From assembly GCA_900751035.1 (NCBI GenBank), contig CAADSF010000026.1, positions 1 to 12,444 of the forward strand: a DNA stretch of 12,444 nt, given 5' to 3'. A program made the position numbers and the translations under genes. Source of the DNA: an uncultured Oscillospiraceae bacterium (GTDB lineage Bacteria; Bacillota; Clostridia; Oscillospirales; Oscillospiraceae). A model generated the notes under the pieces. That model was given only the letters and a program-made list of their open reading frames with translations. It searched no databases and was not told where the DNA came from. Below, piece by piece: positions 5,589 through 12,444 of the stretch (its first letter is position 1; each line of letters opens with the position of its first letter).

Positions 5589-6560
5589 ATGAAGGAAAAA
5601 TTCTGCGGAGAATGCGGCGCCAGATTGGACGAGGCGACAGGGCTTTGCCCGAAGTGCGATGCGGAGAAGCTGAGACGGTGGAACGAGTGGCTTGACCAGC
5701 CAAAGTGGAAGGAGCAGCCCGAAGCGCCGAAGCAGCGGGAACGTGCGCCTGCGGGCAGGCGGGAGGAGAAGAAAAAGCAGAGGGGGACGGGGAAGAAGGA
5801 ACAGAAACAGCAGAAGAAAGATGAAAAAAAGAAGAAGAAAAAAGAAAAATGGGCAAAGAAGACTTCGGGGCAAAAATTCGGAAGCGTTTTTCTCAGGCTG
5901 ATTTTGTGGGTCGTTCTTATAGCAATAATTGCGGGCGGCGTGTCAGGCGTATTAACTTACTATGGCCTGATAAAAGTTCCTTATGTAAATGACGTGCTTC
6001 AAAATCTTGGCATTACATCGGACGCTATGGACGCGGACGATAATCTGGCATCGCATACCGTTACGCCTCCTGATGCAGAAGAATATTTTTCAAACAACTC
6101 ACAAATCGTAGCGGAAATTGCTGCCGAGGATTCTGAGAATGTGAGTACAGAGGCGGAAACCTGCACGATGCTCGAAAGTAGAAATTTTGTTGATTATTCG
6201 GTAATAACAGAATATTCGATGGATGGGAGCTACTCTGACGCGGCCAATATAAGCGGCAATTCGTCTGAAAAGCATCCGATTTATCAAACATACTATGTTA
6301 CTGACAATGACGAGCTATGGACGATTTTCTTGATAAATGGGGTTGTTATGGCCAATCCGGTTTCTTACAATCTTCAATCTGAACTGGAAACACAGGTTAT
6401 AATTTCAGAAAAGGATACCGTAACCAGCTATGATAGTGCAACAAATACATTCTATGAAACAATTCCAGACCAGTCAGCTTTGATTGTAATAACTGTTGAA
6501 AGAATTGATGCGGAAACTCTTGATCGCTTAACTATAGAGGAGATAGAACGCCGTGTATAG
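5589..6560 (+). CDS. Membrane protein: zinc ribbon, basic linker, one TM helix, extracellular domain
   Basis: 323 residues. A short N-terminal ribbon (C6, C9, C20, C23) is followed by a long Lys/Glu/Arg/Gln-rich linker (about 24-95), one membrane helix (about 97-123) and an acidic, Ser/Thr-rich domain of 200 residues predicted outside the cell. Lysines before the helix support an N-in topology. GGAGGA 8 bases upstream fixes the ATG at 5589; a longer frame from a TTG at 5538 would cross the preceding hairpin. The stop overlaps the next GTG start by 8 bases, indicating translational coupling with the SGNH-lectin-VWA protein and probably joint function. The 3' part, from about the helix onward, is clearly more AT-rich than the 5' part. 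I do not recognise the outer domain. Confidence 0.85.
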   Translation: MKEKFCGECGARLDEATGLCPKCDAEKLRRWNEWLDQPKWKEQPEAPKQRERAPAGRREEKKKQRGTGKKEQKQQKKDEKKKKKKEKWAKKTSGQKFGSVFLRLILWVVLIAIIAGGVSGVLTYYGLIKVPYVNDVLQNLGITSDAMDADDNLASHTVTPPDAEEYFSNNSQIVAEIAAEDSENVSTEAETCTMLESRNFVDYSVITEYSMDGSYSDAANISGNSSEKHPIYQTYYVTDNDELWTIFLINGVVMANPVSYNLQSELETQVIISEKDTVTSYDSATNTFYETIPDQSALIVITVERIDAETLDRLTIEEIERRV

Positions 6561-9537
6561 AAGAAAGCATTTGCATAAAAAAGCGTCGAATTTATTTGCA
6601 GGGTTTCTTAGCGTAATAATGATAATTTCCATGCTGCCGGTCAGAACATATGCAGCAGAAGAAACTCCAACAAGCGACCGGATTATTGTATCATTGGGGG
6701 ATTCGTATTCGTCTGGAGAGGGCATCGAGCCATTCTATGGACAGAATCTGCCGATTTTTGCTAAAGTAAAAAACCTTGACTGGCTTGCACATAGATCAAA
6801 AAAGGCCTGGTCCGGTATGCTTTCTCTCCCTTCTCTTGATGGAACGATGTCTGATTACTTTGATAACTGGAACAGGCATTGGTACTTTGCTGCGGCATCG
6901 GGAGCAACGACAGAACATATAACAGCAGAACAGATGGGAGAGCAGAGTAAAAAATATTACAAAAAGAGAGCTGCTGGTTATTATGATAGTGCATATGACT
7001 TGAAAGGAGATGAATCTTTGCCGCCACAGCTCAGCGTTTTTAAAGAATTGGAACAGGAAGGGAAAAAGGCGGATTATGTAACAATTACGATTGGCGGAAA
7101 CGATATGGGGTTCAAGGAAATAGTGATAGCCGCCTTTGTCAGCAGTGTCCCATTTCTTGCGCCGGCTTATTTATCGGACAAAATCAATGCTGCATGGAAA
7201 AATTTTTACAAAGAAAAAGGTATACGGGAAAATATTCGTAGTGCATACGGAAAAATACTTGATGCGGCGGGGGAGCAGGTGCAGCTTTTGGTTGTTGGAT
7301 ATCCTGAATTGCTGAATTCTAAGGGAAGCGGGTTCCCATTTTCGGAAAAATCTACTGAGGAGTTGAATAGAGCAGTTAAGCAGTTTAATAAGGCTTTAGA
7401 AAAGATTATATGCGACTATAAACGCGATAATATTTGGTTTGTTCCTGTGGAAACTGCATTTAGAGGACATGGGGCTTATTCGGATGATCCATATCTCAAT
7501 GGTATAATTATAGGAAGTAGAGCTGAAGACATTGACGACTCTAACCCTATTAGTTCCTATTCAATGCACCCAAATGAAAAAGGCGCTTGCGCATATGCCG
7601 AATGTGTGCAAGCCAAAATTGATGAGTTAGAGGGCATTGTATCTGAATCATCCAACAGCAAATTTAATACGGATATAAAATTGTCGGTGTTTGACATCAA
7701 TAACAGTTATTGCAATAGCTATATAGTGGATATAACAGGAAGCTATCGTACCGGATTGTTTGGGCTACTTAAAAAAGATTACTCAATGCATTTCGCTGTT
7801 GATTACGAAAGAGAACAATTAATTACCCTAAATGATAATGGTAATTACGTCATAACTGTTACAGATGCCGAAGATAACACAAAGTCATATTCGAAAAGCA
7901 TTGAAGTATCTAAAAAAAATGTAAACAGACGAATTGCCTTTATGACTGATTTCGGTGTTTTGGCAGAAGAAACAACGCAGCAAGGATATAAAAAGTTAGA
8001 TATCCCCGACGGCGCTGTTGAATTCGACGGGCATTACTACTACCTGTTTGACACAGACAGCGTTACGACGTGGAACGATGCCAAGGACTATTGTGAATCT
8101 TTGGGCGGGTATCTTGCTGCGATTACGTCGCAGGTGGAGAATGATTTCCTTTACGACTATATCTATCACCACGGATATGAAAGCGCCTATTTCGGGTTGA
8201 CCGACGAGGGCTCTGAGGGGACGTGGTCGTGGTGCAACGGAGAACCGCTGTCCTATGTCCACTGGGCGAGCGGAGAGCCGAATAATGAGGGCGGCGGCGA
8301 AAGCTACGGGATGTTCTATTGGAAGTATCCCGACGCCACGTGGAACGACGGCGATTTCGGCAGCGGGACGCAGAACGGCGGAAAGGCGTTTATTTGTGAA
8401 TGGGGCGAGTATACCACTGCGCAGGAGCCGGAGCGCACCACCTCCGGCGAGCGCGATATCGTTCTTGTTCTCGATGTGTCCGGCAGTATGGCGGGAAGTC
8501 CAATGGAGGAGACGAAGAAGGCGTCGGTCAAGTTTATCGATACCATTCTGGACGAGGACGCAAGCATCGGTATTGTGACGTATGATGATTCTGCGTCCAT
8601 GCAGGCTGATTTCTCGGCGGATAAGGCGGCGCTGGAGGCGACCGTTTCCGGGATTTATGACGGCGGGAGCACCAACATTGAAGCGGGGCTTGCGGAGGCG
8701 GAGGCCATGCTGCGCACGAGCGGGGCAAGGAAAAAGATCATCGTCCTGATGAGCGACGGCGAGCCGAACGCGGGCAAGGAGGGCGACGAGCTGATCACCT
8801 ACGCCGATTCGCTGAAGGAGAAGGGCATCATCATTTACACGCTGGGCTTCTTTGAAAGCCTCGGCGGATACAAGTCCTACGCGCAGACTCTGATGGAGGG
8901 CATCGCCAGCGACGGCTGCCACTACGAGGTCGCAAGCGCGGACGATCTGGTGTTCTTCTTTGAGGATATGGCCGACCAGATCAACGGGCAGAAGTATATT
9001 TATATCCGCATTGCCTGCCCGGTCGACGTGACGGTCGCGTATAACGGGGAGATCCTGAGCTCCGAGGAAGACCGCCTGAATGTGCGGACCGAGTTCGGCA
9101 CGCTGACGTTCGAGGAGCGTGAGGACGGGAGCTCTGCCGATGCGGAGGACCGGATCAAGGTGCTCCGGCTGAAGGAAGGGGCGGAATATGACGTTCGGAT
9201 CAACGGAACCGGACGCGGCCTCATGGACTACACGATCGGGTTCATGGATGAAAACGGAGAATACAGCGATTTCAGACGGTTTGAGAAGGTAAAAATCACC
9301 CGCAAAACGAAAATCGACACGGTCGCCGCCGTATCCGAGACAAGCGTATTGAACATCGACGAGGACGGCGACGGCAGATATGATTTGAAGCTGCGGGCGG
9401 AGGAAAACGGTTACGGGGAAGAGGTCGACAATTCTCTCCTGATTTATGCTGCAATCGGCGGAGGAGCGCTCCTGCTCGTGGTCGTCCTTGTGCTCGTTGT
9501 GAGAGGAAACCGTAAAAAGAGAAAAACAGAAAGGTAA
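6553..9537 (+). CDS. Secreted, membrane-anchored SGNH hydrolase-C-type lectin-VWA protein
   Basis: 994 residues. In order: signal peptide (1-34); SGNH hydrolase of the SEST-like type (about 42-358) with GDSYSSGEG (nucleophile S51), SGATT (116-120), GGND (181-184) and HPN (H339); a beta-rich segment (370-480); a C-type lectin domain (about 490-617) with EPN (575-577), WND (597-599) and cysteines 514, 561 and 615; a VWA domain (about 635-795) with complete MIDAS (D641, S643, S645; T707; D735); a beta-rich stalk; an EF-hand-like loop (D936, D938, D940, D944); a TM helix (about 962-983) and a basic tail. The family roles suggest a calcium/metal-dependent surface protein that binds glycan or protein and de-esterifies it. 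Start: GTG with GAGGAG 10 bases upstream; it overlaps the previous gene by 8 bases. The first half is AT-rich, the lectin-VWA half GC-rich. The substrate is unknown. Confidence 0.92.
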   Translation: MYRRKHLHKKASNLFAGFLSVIMIISMLPVRTYAAEETPTSDRIIVSLGDSYSSGEGIEPFYGQNLPIFAKVKNLDWLAHRSKKAWSGMLSLPSLDGTMSDYFDNWNRHWYFAAASGATTEHITAEQMGEQSKKYYKKRAAGYYDSAYDLKGDESLPPQLSVFKELEQEGKKADYVTITIGGNDMGFKEIVIAAFVSSVPFLAPAYLSDKINAAWKNFYKEKGIRENIRSAYGKILDAAGEQVQLLVVGYPELLNSKGSGFPFSEKSTEELNRAVKQFNKALEKIICDYKRDNIWFVPVETAFRGHGAYSDDPYLNGIIIGSRAEDIDDSNPISSYSMHPNEKGACAYAECVQAKIDELEGIVSESSNSKFNTDIKLSVFDINNSYCNSYIVDITGSYRTGLFGLLKKDYSMHFAVDYEREQLITLNDNGNYVITVTDAEDNTKSYSKSIEVSKKNVNRRIAFMTDFGVLAEETTQQGYKKLDIPDGAVEFDGHYYYLFDTDSVTTWNDAKDYCESLGGYLAAITSQVENDFLYDYIYHHGYESAYFGLTDEGSEGTWSWCNGEPLSYVHWASGEPNNEGGGESYGMFYWKYPDATWNDGDFGSGTQNGGKAFICEWGEYTTAQEPERTTSGERDIVLVLDVSGSMAGSPMEETKKASVKFIDTILDEDASIGIVTYDDSASMQADFSADKAALEATVSGIYDGGSTNIEAGLAEAEAMLRTSGARKKIIVLMSDGEPNAGKEGDELITYADSLKEKGIIIYTLGFFESLGGYKSYAQTLMEGIASDGCHYEVASADDLVFFFEDMADQINGQKYIYIRIACPVDVTVAYNGEILSSEEDRLNVRTEFGTLTFEEREDGSSADAEDRIKVLRLKEGAEYDVRINGTGRGLMDYTIGFMDENGEYSDFRRFEKVKITRKTKIDTVAAVSETSVLNIDEDGDGRYDLKLRAEENGYGEEVDNSLLIYAAIGGGALLLVVVLVLVVRGNRKKRKTER

Positions 9538-9594
9538 AGGAGAACAGAAGGTATGGCAAGATTTTGTGGGACCTGCGGCGCTCCGCTGGAGCCT
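9530..9594 (+). repeat. Direct repeat, copy 1 (65 bp)
   Basis: 9530-9594 and 9880-9944 differ at one position (9570 G, 9920 A). The repeat covers the ribosome-binding region and the first 14 codons of two neighbouring zinc-ribbon genes. The offset is exactly 350 bases. Similarity continues more weakly beyond. Confidence 0.9.
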
Positions 9595-9840
9595 AACGCG
9601 AGAGTATGTGGTCAGTGCGGAACCCCGATTGCGAGATTTTGTAGAGCTTGCGGAGCTGAGCTGGCCAATAACGCGAGAATATGCAGCCAGTGTGGAACCC
9701 CAGTGGATCCGCTTTCCGAAATCCCCAGTGTGGGAAAGCAGAAGCGGATACAGCTGACGCTGCTGATTTGCGGCCTGATTGCGGTCGTTATTGCGGCGGT
9801 TTTGGTACTTAACGTTGTGTCTTGGCTTATAGGGCTGTAA
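9553..9840 (+). CDS. Small zinc-ribbon membrane protein (shortened paralogue of the next gene)
   Basis: 95 residues: two ribbons (C5/C8/C19/C22 and C30/C33/C44/C47), a short linker and one membrane helix (about 68-90), then stop. It matches the first ~105 residues of the 9903-10622 protein but lacks that protein's outer domain; the stop falls where the paralogue continues with IGCRGLV. Traces of the paralogue's DNA may persist for a few codons past the TAA. It is therefore either a functional mini-anchor or a decaying duplicate. All eight cysteines are intact, which argues for function. It starts 15 bases after the SGNH-lectin-VWA gene, with AAGGAG upstream, so it belongs to the same transcript. 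Confidence 0.8.
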   Translation: MARFCGTCGAPLEPNARVCGQCGTPIARFCRACGAELANNARICSQCGTPVDPLSEIPSVGKQKRIQLTLLICGLIAVVIAAVLVLNVVSWLIGL

Positions 9841-9879
9841 GGACTGTATGCTCTTTGCAAGAAGAAACAAAGAGAAGAA

Positions 9880-9944
9880 AAAGGTAAAGGAGAACAGAAG
9901 GTATGGCAAGATTTTGTGGAACCTGCGGCGCTCCGCTGGAGCCT
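9880..9944 (+). repeat. Direct repeat, copy 2 (65 bp)
   Basis: Second copy of the 65-bp repeat starting at 9530; see that entry. Such near-identity over the start regions, next to much weaker similarity downstream, suggests recent exchange between the copies or strong constraint on this stretch. Confidence 0.9.
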
Positions 9945-10622
9945 GACGCGAGGGTGTGCGGGCGGTGCGGCGCTCCCGTTGCGAGATTTTGCGGGAACTG
10001 CGGCGCCGAGCTGGTCAGCGGCGCAAGGGTGTGCGGACAGTGCGGGACGCCGGTGGAGACGTTTCCCAAAATCCCCGTTGTAACGCCTGCGGCAAAGCCC
10101 GCTGACCCGGCGAAGCGGAGGAAGGCAAAGAAGACGCTGGCGCTGGTCTGCATACTGGCTGCCGTCATTGCCGCGGCGATTCTCGCAATCAATATCATAT
10201 CCGGCTTTATTGGCTGCAGGGGCCTTGTACGCAAGGTTATGAAGGCCTACGAGGCGTATGATATCGACACGCTGGTTTCGCTTTCCAGCGATGTGTATTA
10301 CTATGGTCCCTCGGATTGGGCCGAATATTATTTTGAATACGCTGTGGGCGAGGATCTGGATGATTTCGAATCCAACGCGGGCGCAAATTACAAGCTGAGC
10401 TATGAGGTGCAGGAGATCTATACGGTTTCTGAGCGCAAAATGAGCACCCTGCTGGACGAGCTCGAAAGCTCCTTCCCGGATTATGACACCAGCGAGATTT
10501 CGAAGGTCAAGGTCGCAGAGGTGAAGGTCGCGGCGAAAAAAGGGGGATCGTCTGCGAAAAAAACGATTCAGATCACGATGACAAAGGAAAACGGAGACTG
10601 GAAGCTTCTGTATATCGAGTAA
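9903..10622 (+). CDS. Zinc-ribbon membrane protein with NTF2-like outer domain
   Basis: 239 residues. Two N-terminal ribbons (C5/C8/C19/C22, C30/C33/C44/C47), a Lys/Arg-rich linker (66-78), one membrane helix (79-104) and a C-terminal domain of about 135 residues. That domain begins VRKVMKAYEAYDIDTLVSL and ends with ENGDWKLLYIE, a pattern typical of NTF2-like/DUF4878-type domains; this assignment is from sequence feel only. The topology should be ribbons in the cytosol and the globular domain outside. AAGGAG upstream supports the ATG. It is the last gene of the block, ahead of a strong hairpin terminator. Function unknown; the shared design with 5589-6560 suggests both link an external event to a cytosolic ribbon. 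Confidence 0.85.
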   Translation: MARFCGTCGAPLEPDARVCGRCGAPVARFCGNCGAELVSGARVCGQCGTPVETFPKIPVVTPAAKPADPAKRRKAKKTLALVCILAAVIAAAILAINIISGFIGCRGLVRKVMKAYEAYDIDTLVSLSSDVYYYGPSDWAEYYFEYAVGEDLDDFESNAGANYKLSYEVQEIYTVSERKMSTLLDELESSFPDYDTSEISKVKVAEVKVAAKKGGSSAKKTIQITMTKENGDWKLLYIE

Positions 10623-10645
10623 AGAGGGGAACTCCGCCTCTGATG

Positions 10646-10718
10646 CAGCGCTTTGCGCTGGCACGGGCCCCCGCTGCGCCGGCAGCGGGGGCCTGTGCCG
10701 GCAGAGCGGCTGTTTTTT
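10646..10718 (+). terminator. Terminator region closing the zinc-ribbon locus
   Basis: CAGCGC-TTT-GCGCTG (10646-10660) is followed by a very strong hairpin: GGCAC-G-GGCCCCCGCTGC (10660-10677), GCCG loop, GCAGCGGGGGCC-T-GTGCC (10682-10699), 18 bp with one G.T wobble. TTTTTT occurs at 10713-10718. The T-tract is 13 bases from the stem, farther than in a textbook intrinsic terminator. From here to the leader peptide (10836) I see only the promoter listed next. Confidence 0.65.
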
Positions 10719-10773
10719 GACAGACTGACAAAAAATCAATGCAGAAAGTCGGATTTTTGGGGCGAATCTGCCA

Positions 10774-10802
10774 TTGACATTTGCTGGCCTGCTGGGTATA
10801 AT
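10774..10802 (+). promoter_or_regulatory. Consensus promoter of the methionine transporter operon
   Basis: TTGACA (10774-10779), 17-base spacer, TATAAT (10797-10802): a perfect housekeeping sigma promoter. Such a strong, apparently unregulated promoter fits control after initiation by the leader downstream. Confidence 0.9.
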
Positions 10803-10835
10803 GACCCCAGAAATCGGGAAAGGAGCCGACACGCG

Positions 10836-10934
10836 ATGAAAAAGCTGTTTACAACCGCTATGATGATGCCCATGTGCATGCGCTGCATGTGCATGCTTTC
10901 GCGTTCTCAAAAATCGGCTCGCTTTGTTTCATAA
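10836..10934 (+). CDS. Met/Cys-rich leader peptide upstream of metN
   Basis: A 32-codon open frame starting about 27 bases after the predicted transcription start, with AAAGGAG 10 bases before the ATG. Its core, MMMPMCMRCMCM (codons 9-20), holds eight... seven Met and three Cys in twelve codons: codons 9, 10, 11, 13, 15, 18 and 20 are Met; 14, 17 and 19 are Cys. An intrinsic terminator follows 31 bases after the stop, then metN. By analogy with trp, his and leu leaders, ribosomes stalling when charged Met-tRNA or Cys-tRNA is scarce would change RNA folding and let transcription continue. The Met-codon stretch itself forms a GCATGC/GCATGC stem (10876-10881 with 10891-10896). No SAM riboswitch or T-box motif is seen. 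Confidence 0.8.
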   Translation: MKKLFTTAMMMPMCMRCMCMLSRSQKSARFVS

Positions 10935-10965
10935 ATTTCCATATTGGCATAAAAGGCCAATTCCG

Positions 10966-11008
10966 GAGCTGAGAAACGACGTGAGTTTCCCGGCTCTTTT
11001 TATTTTTT
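10966..11008 (+). terminator. Attenuator terminator between the leader peptide and metN
   Basis: GAGCTGAGAAAC (10966-10977) pairs with GTTTCCCGGCTC (10985-10996), one A/C mismatch and one U.G pair, 7-base loop, then TTTTTATTTTTT. It stands between a strong promoter and metN, so it must be bypassed for transporter expression. A possible antiterminator is TTCTC (10904-10908) plus GCTC (10917-10920) pairing with GAGAA and GAGC of the 5' arm, with an 8-base bulge. A small hairpin ATTGGC/GCCAAT (10943-10961) lies between. Confidence 0.82.
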
Positions 11009-11048
11009 AGTGACCAACCTACAAAAACACTGTGGAAGGGGATTTCCC

Positions 11049-12041
11049 ATGATCGAGCTGAAACACCTCGGCAAAATCTATTCCTCGGCCTCCGGCAGCG
11101 TGGAAGCGCTGAAGGATGTGAACCTGACCATCGCGGACGGCGAGATCTTCGGCATCATCGGCCTGTCCGGCGCGGGCAAATCGACGCTGGTGCGCTGCAT
11201 CAATCTGCTGGAGCGGCCGACCTCCGGCGAGGTCTGGGTCGACGGGCAGAACCTGACGGCGCTCAGCGAGAAGGAGCTTTTGCAGGTGCGCCGGCAGATC
11301 GGCATGATCTTCCAGAGCTTCAATCTGCTTGAGCAGCGCTCGGTCCTGCGCAACGTCTGCTTCCCGCTTGAAATTTCCGGCACGCCGAAGGCGGAGGCAA
11401 GGAAGCGCGCGGAGGAGCTTCTGAAGGTCGTGGGTCTTGCAGACAAGGCCGCAAGCTTCCCCGCGCAGCTGTCCGGCGGACAGAAGCAGCGCGTGGCCAT
11501 CGCCCGTGCGCTGGCGACCAATCCCCGGTATCTGCTGTGCGACGAGGCGACCAGCGCCCTCGACCCCAACACGACGCGCTCCATTCTCGAACTGCTGCGC
11601 GAGATCAACAAGACGCTCGGCGTGACGATCATCGTCATTACGCACGAAATGAAGGTCATCGACCAGATCTGCGACCGCGTGGCCGTCATTGACAAAAGCT
11701 GCATCGCCGAAGAGGGCCGCGTGGCGGACGTTTTTACGAACCCCAGGTCCGATATCGCGCGGGAGCTTGTGCTCCCGCAGGAGCGCCCGGTACTCGATCC
11801 CACAACCGGCGGCCGGAAGCTCCGCCTGATTTTCAACGGCGAGGATACGCAGAAGCCCGTGATTTCCGAAATGATTCTGGCCTGCCGCGTGCCGGTGAAC
11901 GTGCTGTTCGCCGATACGAAATCCGTTGAGGGCGCGGCCTACGGCCATATGATCCTTGAACTGCCGAACGACGAGCACGACGCGGAAAAGGTCGTCAGCT
12001 GGCTGAAAAACAGCGGGCTGACGTGGAAGGAGGAGCGGTAA
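11049..12041 (+). CDS. metN: Methionine ABC transporter ATP-binding protein
   Basis: 330 residues, normal for MetN. The ABC ATPase domain (about 1-240) shows Walker A GLSGAGKST (38-46), the signature LSGGQKQR (from 141), Walker B LLCDEATSAL (D165, E166) and the switch histidine H199 in THE. The C-terminal NIL domain (about 260-330), which in E. coli MetN binds methionine and inhibits transport, is present. It powers uptake of methionine (in some species also related sulfur compounds) with MetI and the lipoprotein MetQ. The ATG at 11049 has GGAAGGGG 7 bases upstream; an upstream in-frame GTG at 11010 would begin at the terminator T-tract. Its stop is directly followed by the metI start. Confidence 0.95.
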   Translation: MIELKHLGKIYSSASGSVEALKDVNLTIADGEIFGIIGLSGAGKSTLVRCINLLERPTSGEVWVDGQNLTALSEKELLQVRRQIGMIFQSFNLLEQRSVLRNVCFPLEISGTPKAEARKRAEELLKVVGLADKAASFPAQLSGGQKQRVAIARALATNPRYLLCDEATSALDPNTTRSILELLREINKTLGVTIIVITHEMKVIDQICDRVAVIDKSCIAEEGRVADVFTNPRSDIARELVLPQERPVLDPTTGGRKLRLIFNGEDTQKPVISEMILACRVPVNVLFADTKSVEGAAYGHMILELPNDEHDAEKVVSWLKNSGLTWKEER

Positions 12042-12444
12042 ATGGCTACCGAATATTTCGTAAAGCTCTGGAATAACAACATTATCCAGCTCGGCATCTG
12101 GCAGACGGTCTATATGACTGCGCTCACCACGATCTTTGCGTATCTCATCGGCCTGCCGCTCGGCGTCATTCTCTGGGCGACGGACAAGGACGGGCTGCAC
12201 CCCAACAAGGGCGTCAACACCGTGCTCGGCTTCATTGTGAACTTCTTCCGCTCCATCCCGGCGGTCATCCTCATGGTCGCCATGATCCCGGCGGCAAGAC
12301 TGCTGCTCGGCACGTCGACCGGCAATGGCGCGGTCATCGTCACGCTGATCATCGCCGCCGCGCCGTACGTGGCCCGCATGGTCGAATCCTCGCTCAAAGA
12401 GGTCCCGGCCGGCGTCATCGAGGCCGCGCAGGCCATGGGCTGCA
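12042..12444 (+). CDS. metI: Methionine ABC transporter permease, 5' part
   Basis: The first 134 codons are in the window; the rest runs off the end. The start ATG abuts the metN stop (TAA then ATG, sharing no base), with AAGGAGGAG upstream, so the two are coupled. Several membrane segments are visible, and the text FFRSIPAVILMVAMIP and IIAAAPYVARMVESSLKEVP matches the MetI pattern. The EAA coupling-loop motif, which docks on the ATPase, is seen in EAAQAMG at the very end. Together with MetN it forms the inner-membrane importer; metQ would be expected downstream, outside the window. Confidence 0.95.
   Translation, partial: MATEYFVKLWNNNIIQLGIWQTVYMTALTTIFAYLIGLPLGVILWATDKDGLHPNKGVNTVLGFIVNFFRSIPAVILMVAMIPAARLLLGTSTGNGAVIVTLIIAAAPYVARMVESSLKEVPAGVIEAAQAMGC

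Noticed and set aside
4005..5873. 622-codon minus-strand frame opposite the regulator and zinc-ribbon genes
   Set aside because: Low-complexity Leu/Phe/Arg/Pro text, antisense to three well-supported genes and crossing their promoter and hairpins.
7996..9909. 637-codon minus-strand frame opposite the lectin-VWA part
   Set aside because: A shadow of GC-rich codon bias: the plus-strand frame has intact, ordered domains, whereas this frame shows none.
10803..11048. SAM riboswitch or T-box upstream of metN
   Set aside because: I looked for the SAM-I core and for the T-box TGGNACCGCG sequence and found neither; the leader-peptide reading explains the terminator better.
11019..12200. 393-codon minus-strand frame opposite metN
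   Set aside because: Antisense to metN and metI, which carry all family motifs.
1..12444. CRISPR array, insertion sequence, rRNA
   Set aside because: No regularly spaced repeats, transposase text or rRNA signatures were seen on either strand.

Overview
The window looks like a chromosomal segment from a moderately GC-rich Clostridia relative (Bacillota, probably Oscillospiraceae/Ruminococcaceae). The basis is strong Shine-Dalgarno sites, TTG/GTG starts, extended -10 promoters, an ECF-type S component, CCA-encoding tRNA, and housekeeping proteins of clostridial type. The family-level placement is inference.

Layout. (1) 1-1363, minus strand: a nucleoside-salvage pair, thymidine kinase (tdk) and deoxyribose-phosphate aldolase (deoC), overlapping by 26 bases; a nested inverted repeat lies beyond deoC. 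(2) 1595-2602, plus: galE, read from its own TGn-extended promoter and separated from tdk by a divergent spacer with inverted and tandem repeats. (3) 2676-2834: tRNA-Gly(CCC) with its promoter and terminator. (4) 2835-3395: gene-free DNA packed with hairpins, an orphan intrinsic terminator, and a second copy of the terminator-type repeat that follows the tRNA. (5) 3437-4783: an ECF-type substrate-binding membrane subunit (minus) divergent from a Crp/Fnr-family regulator (plus), with two palindromes between them, one at the position expected of a class II activator site.

(6) 4917-10622, plus: the most unusual block. Four proteins carry N-terminal or tandem zinc ribbons; three of these are predicted to be membrane-anchored. 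They flank a 994-residue secreted, C-terminally anchored protein combining an SGNH (SEST-like) esterase, a C-type lectin domain with EPN and WND motifs, a von Willebrand A domain with an intact MIDAS, and an EF-hand-like loop. An AT-rich patch (about 5.9-8.0 kb) covers the 3' part of one gene and the 5' half of the next, suggesting mosaic assembly. A 65-bp near-perfect direct repeat shows that the last two genes arose by tandem duplication, one copy ending just after its membrane helix.

(7) 10774-12444, plus: a methionine ABC transporter operon (metN, then metI running off the window). It is preceded by a consensus promoter, a 32-codon leader peptide whose core is almost only Met and Cys, and an intrinsic terminator. 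This has the layout of a ribosome-mediated attenuator for a sulfur amino acid transporter. The leader and the SGNH-lectin-VWA/zinc-ribbon locus are the two candidates for an undescribed system.
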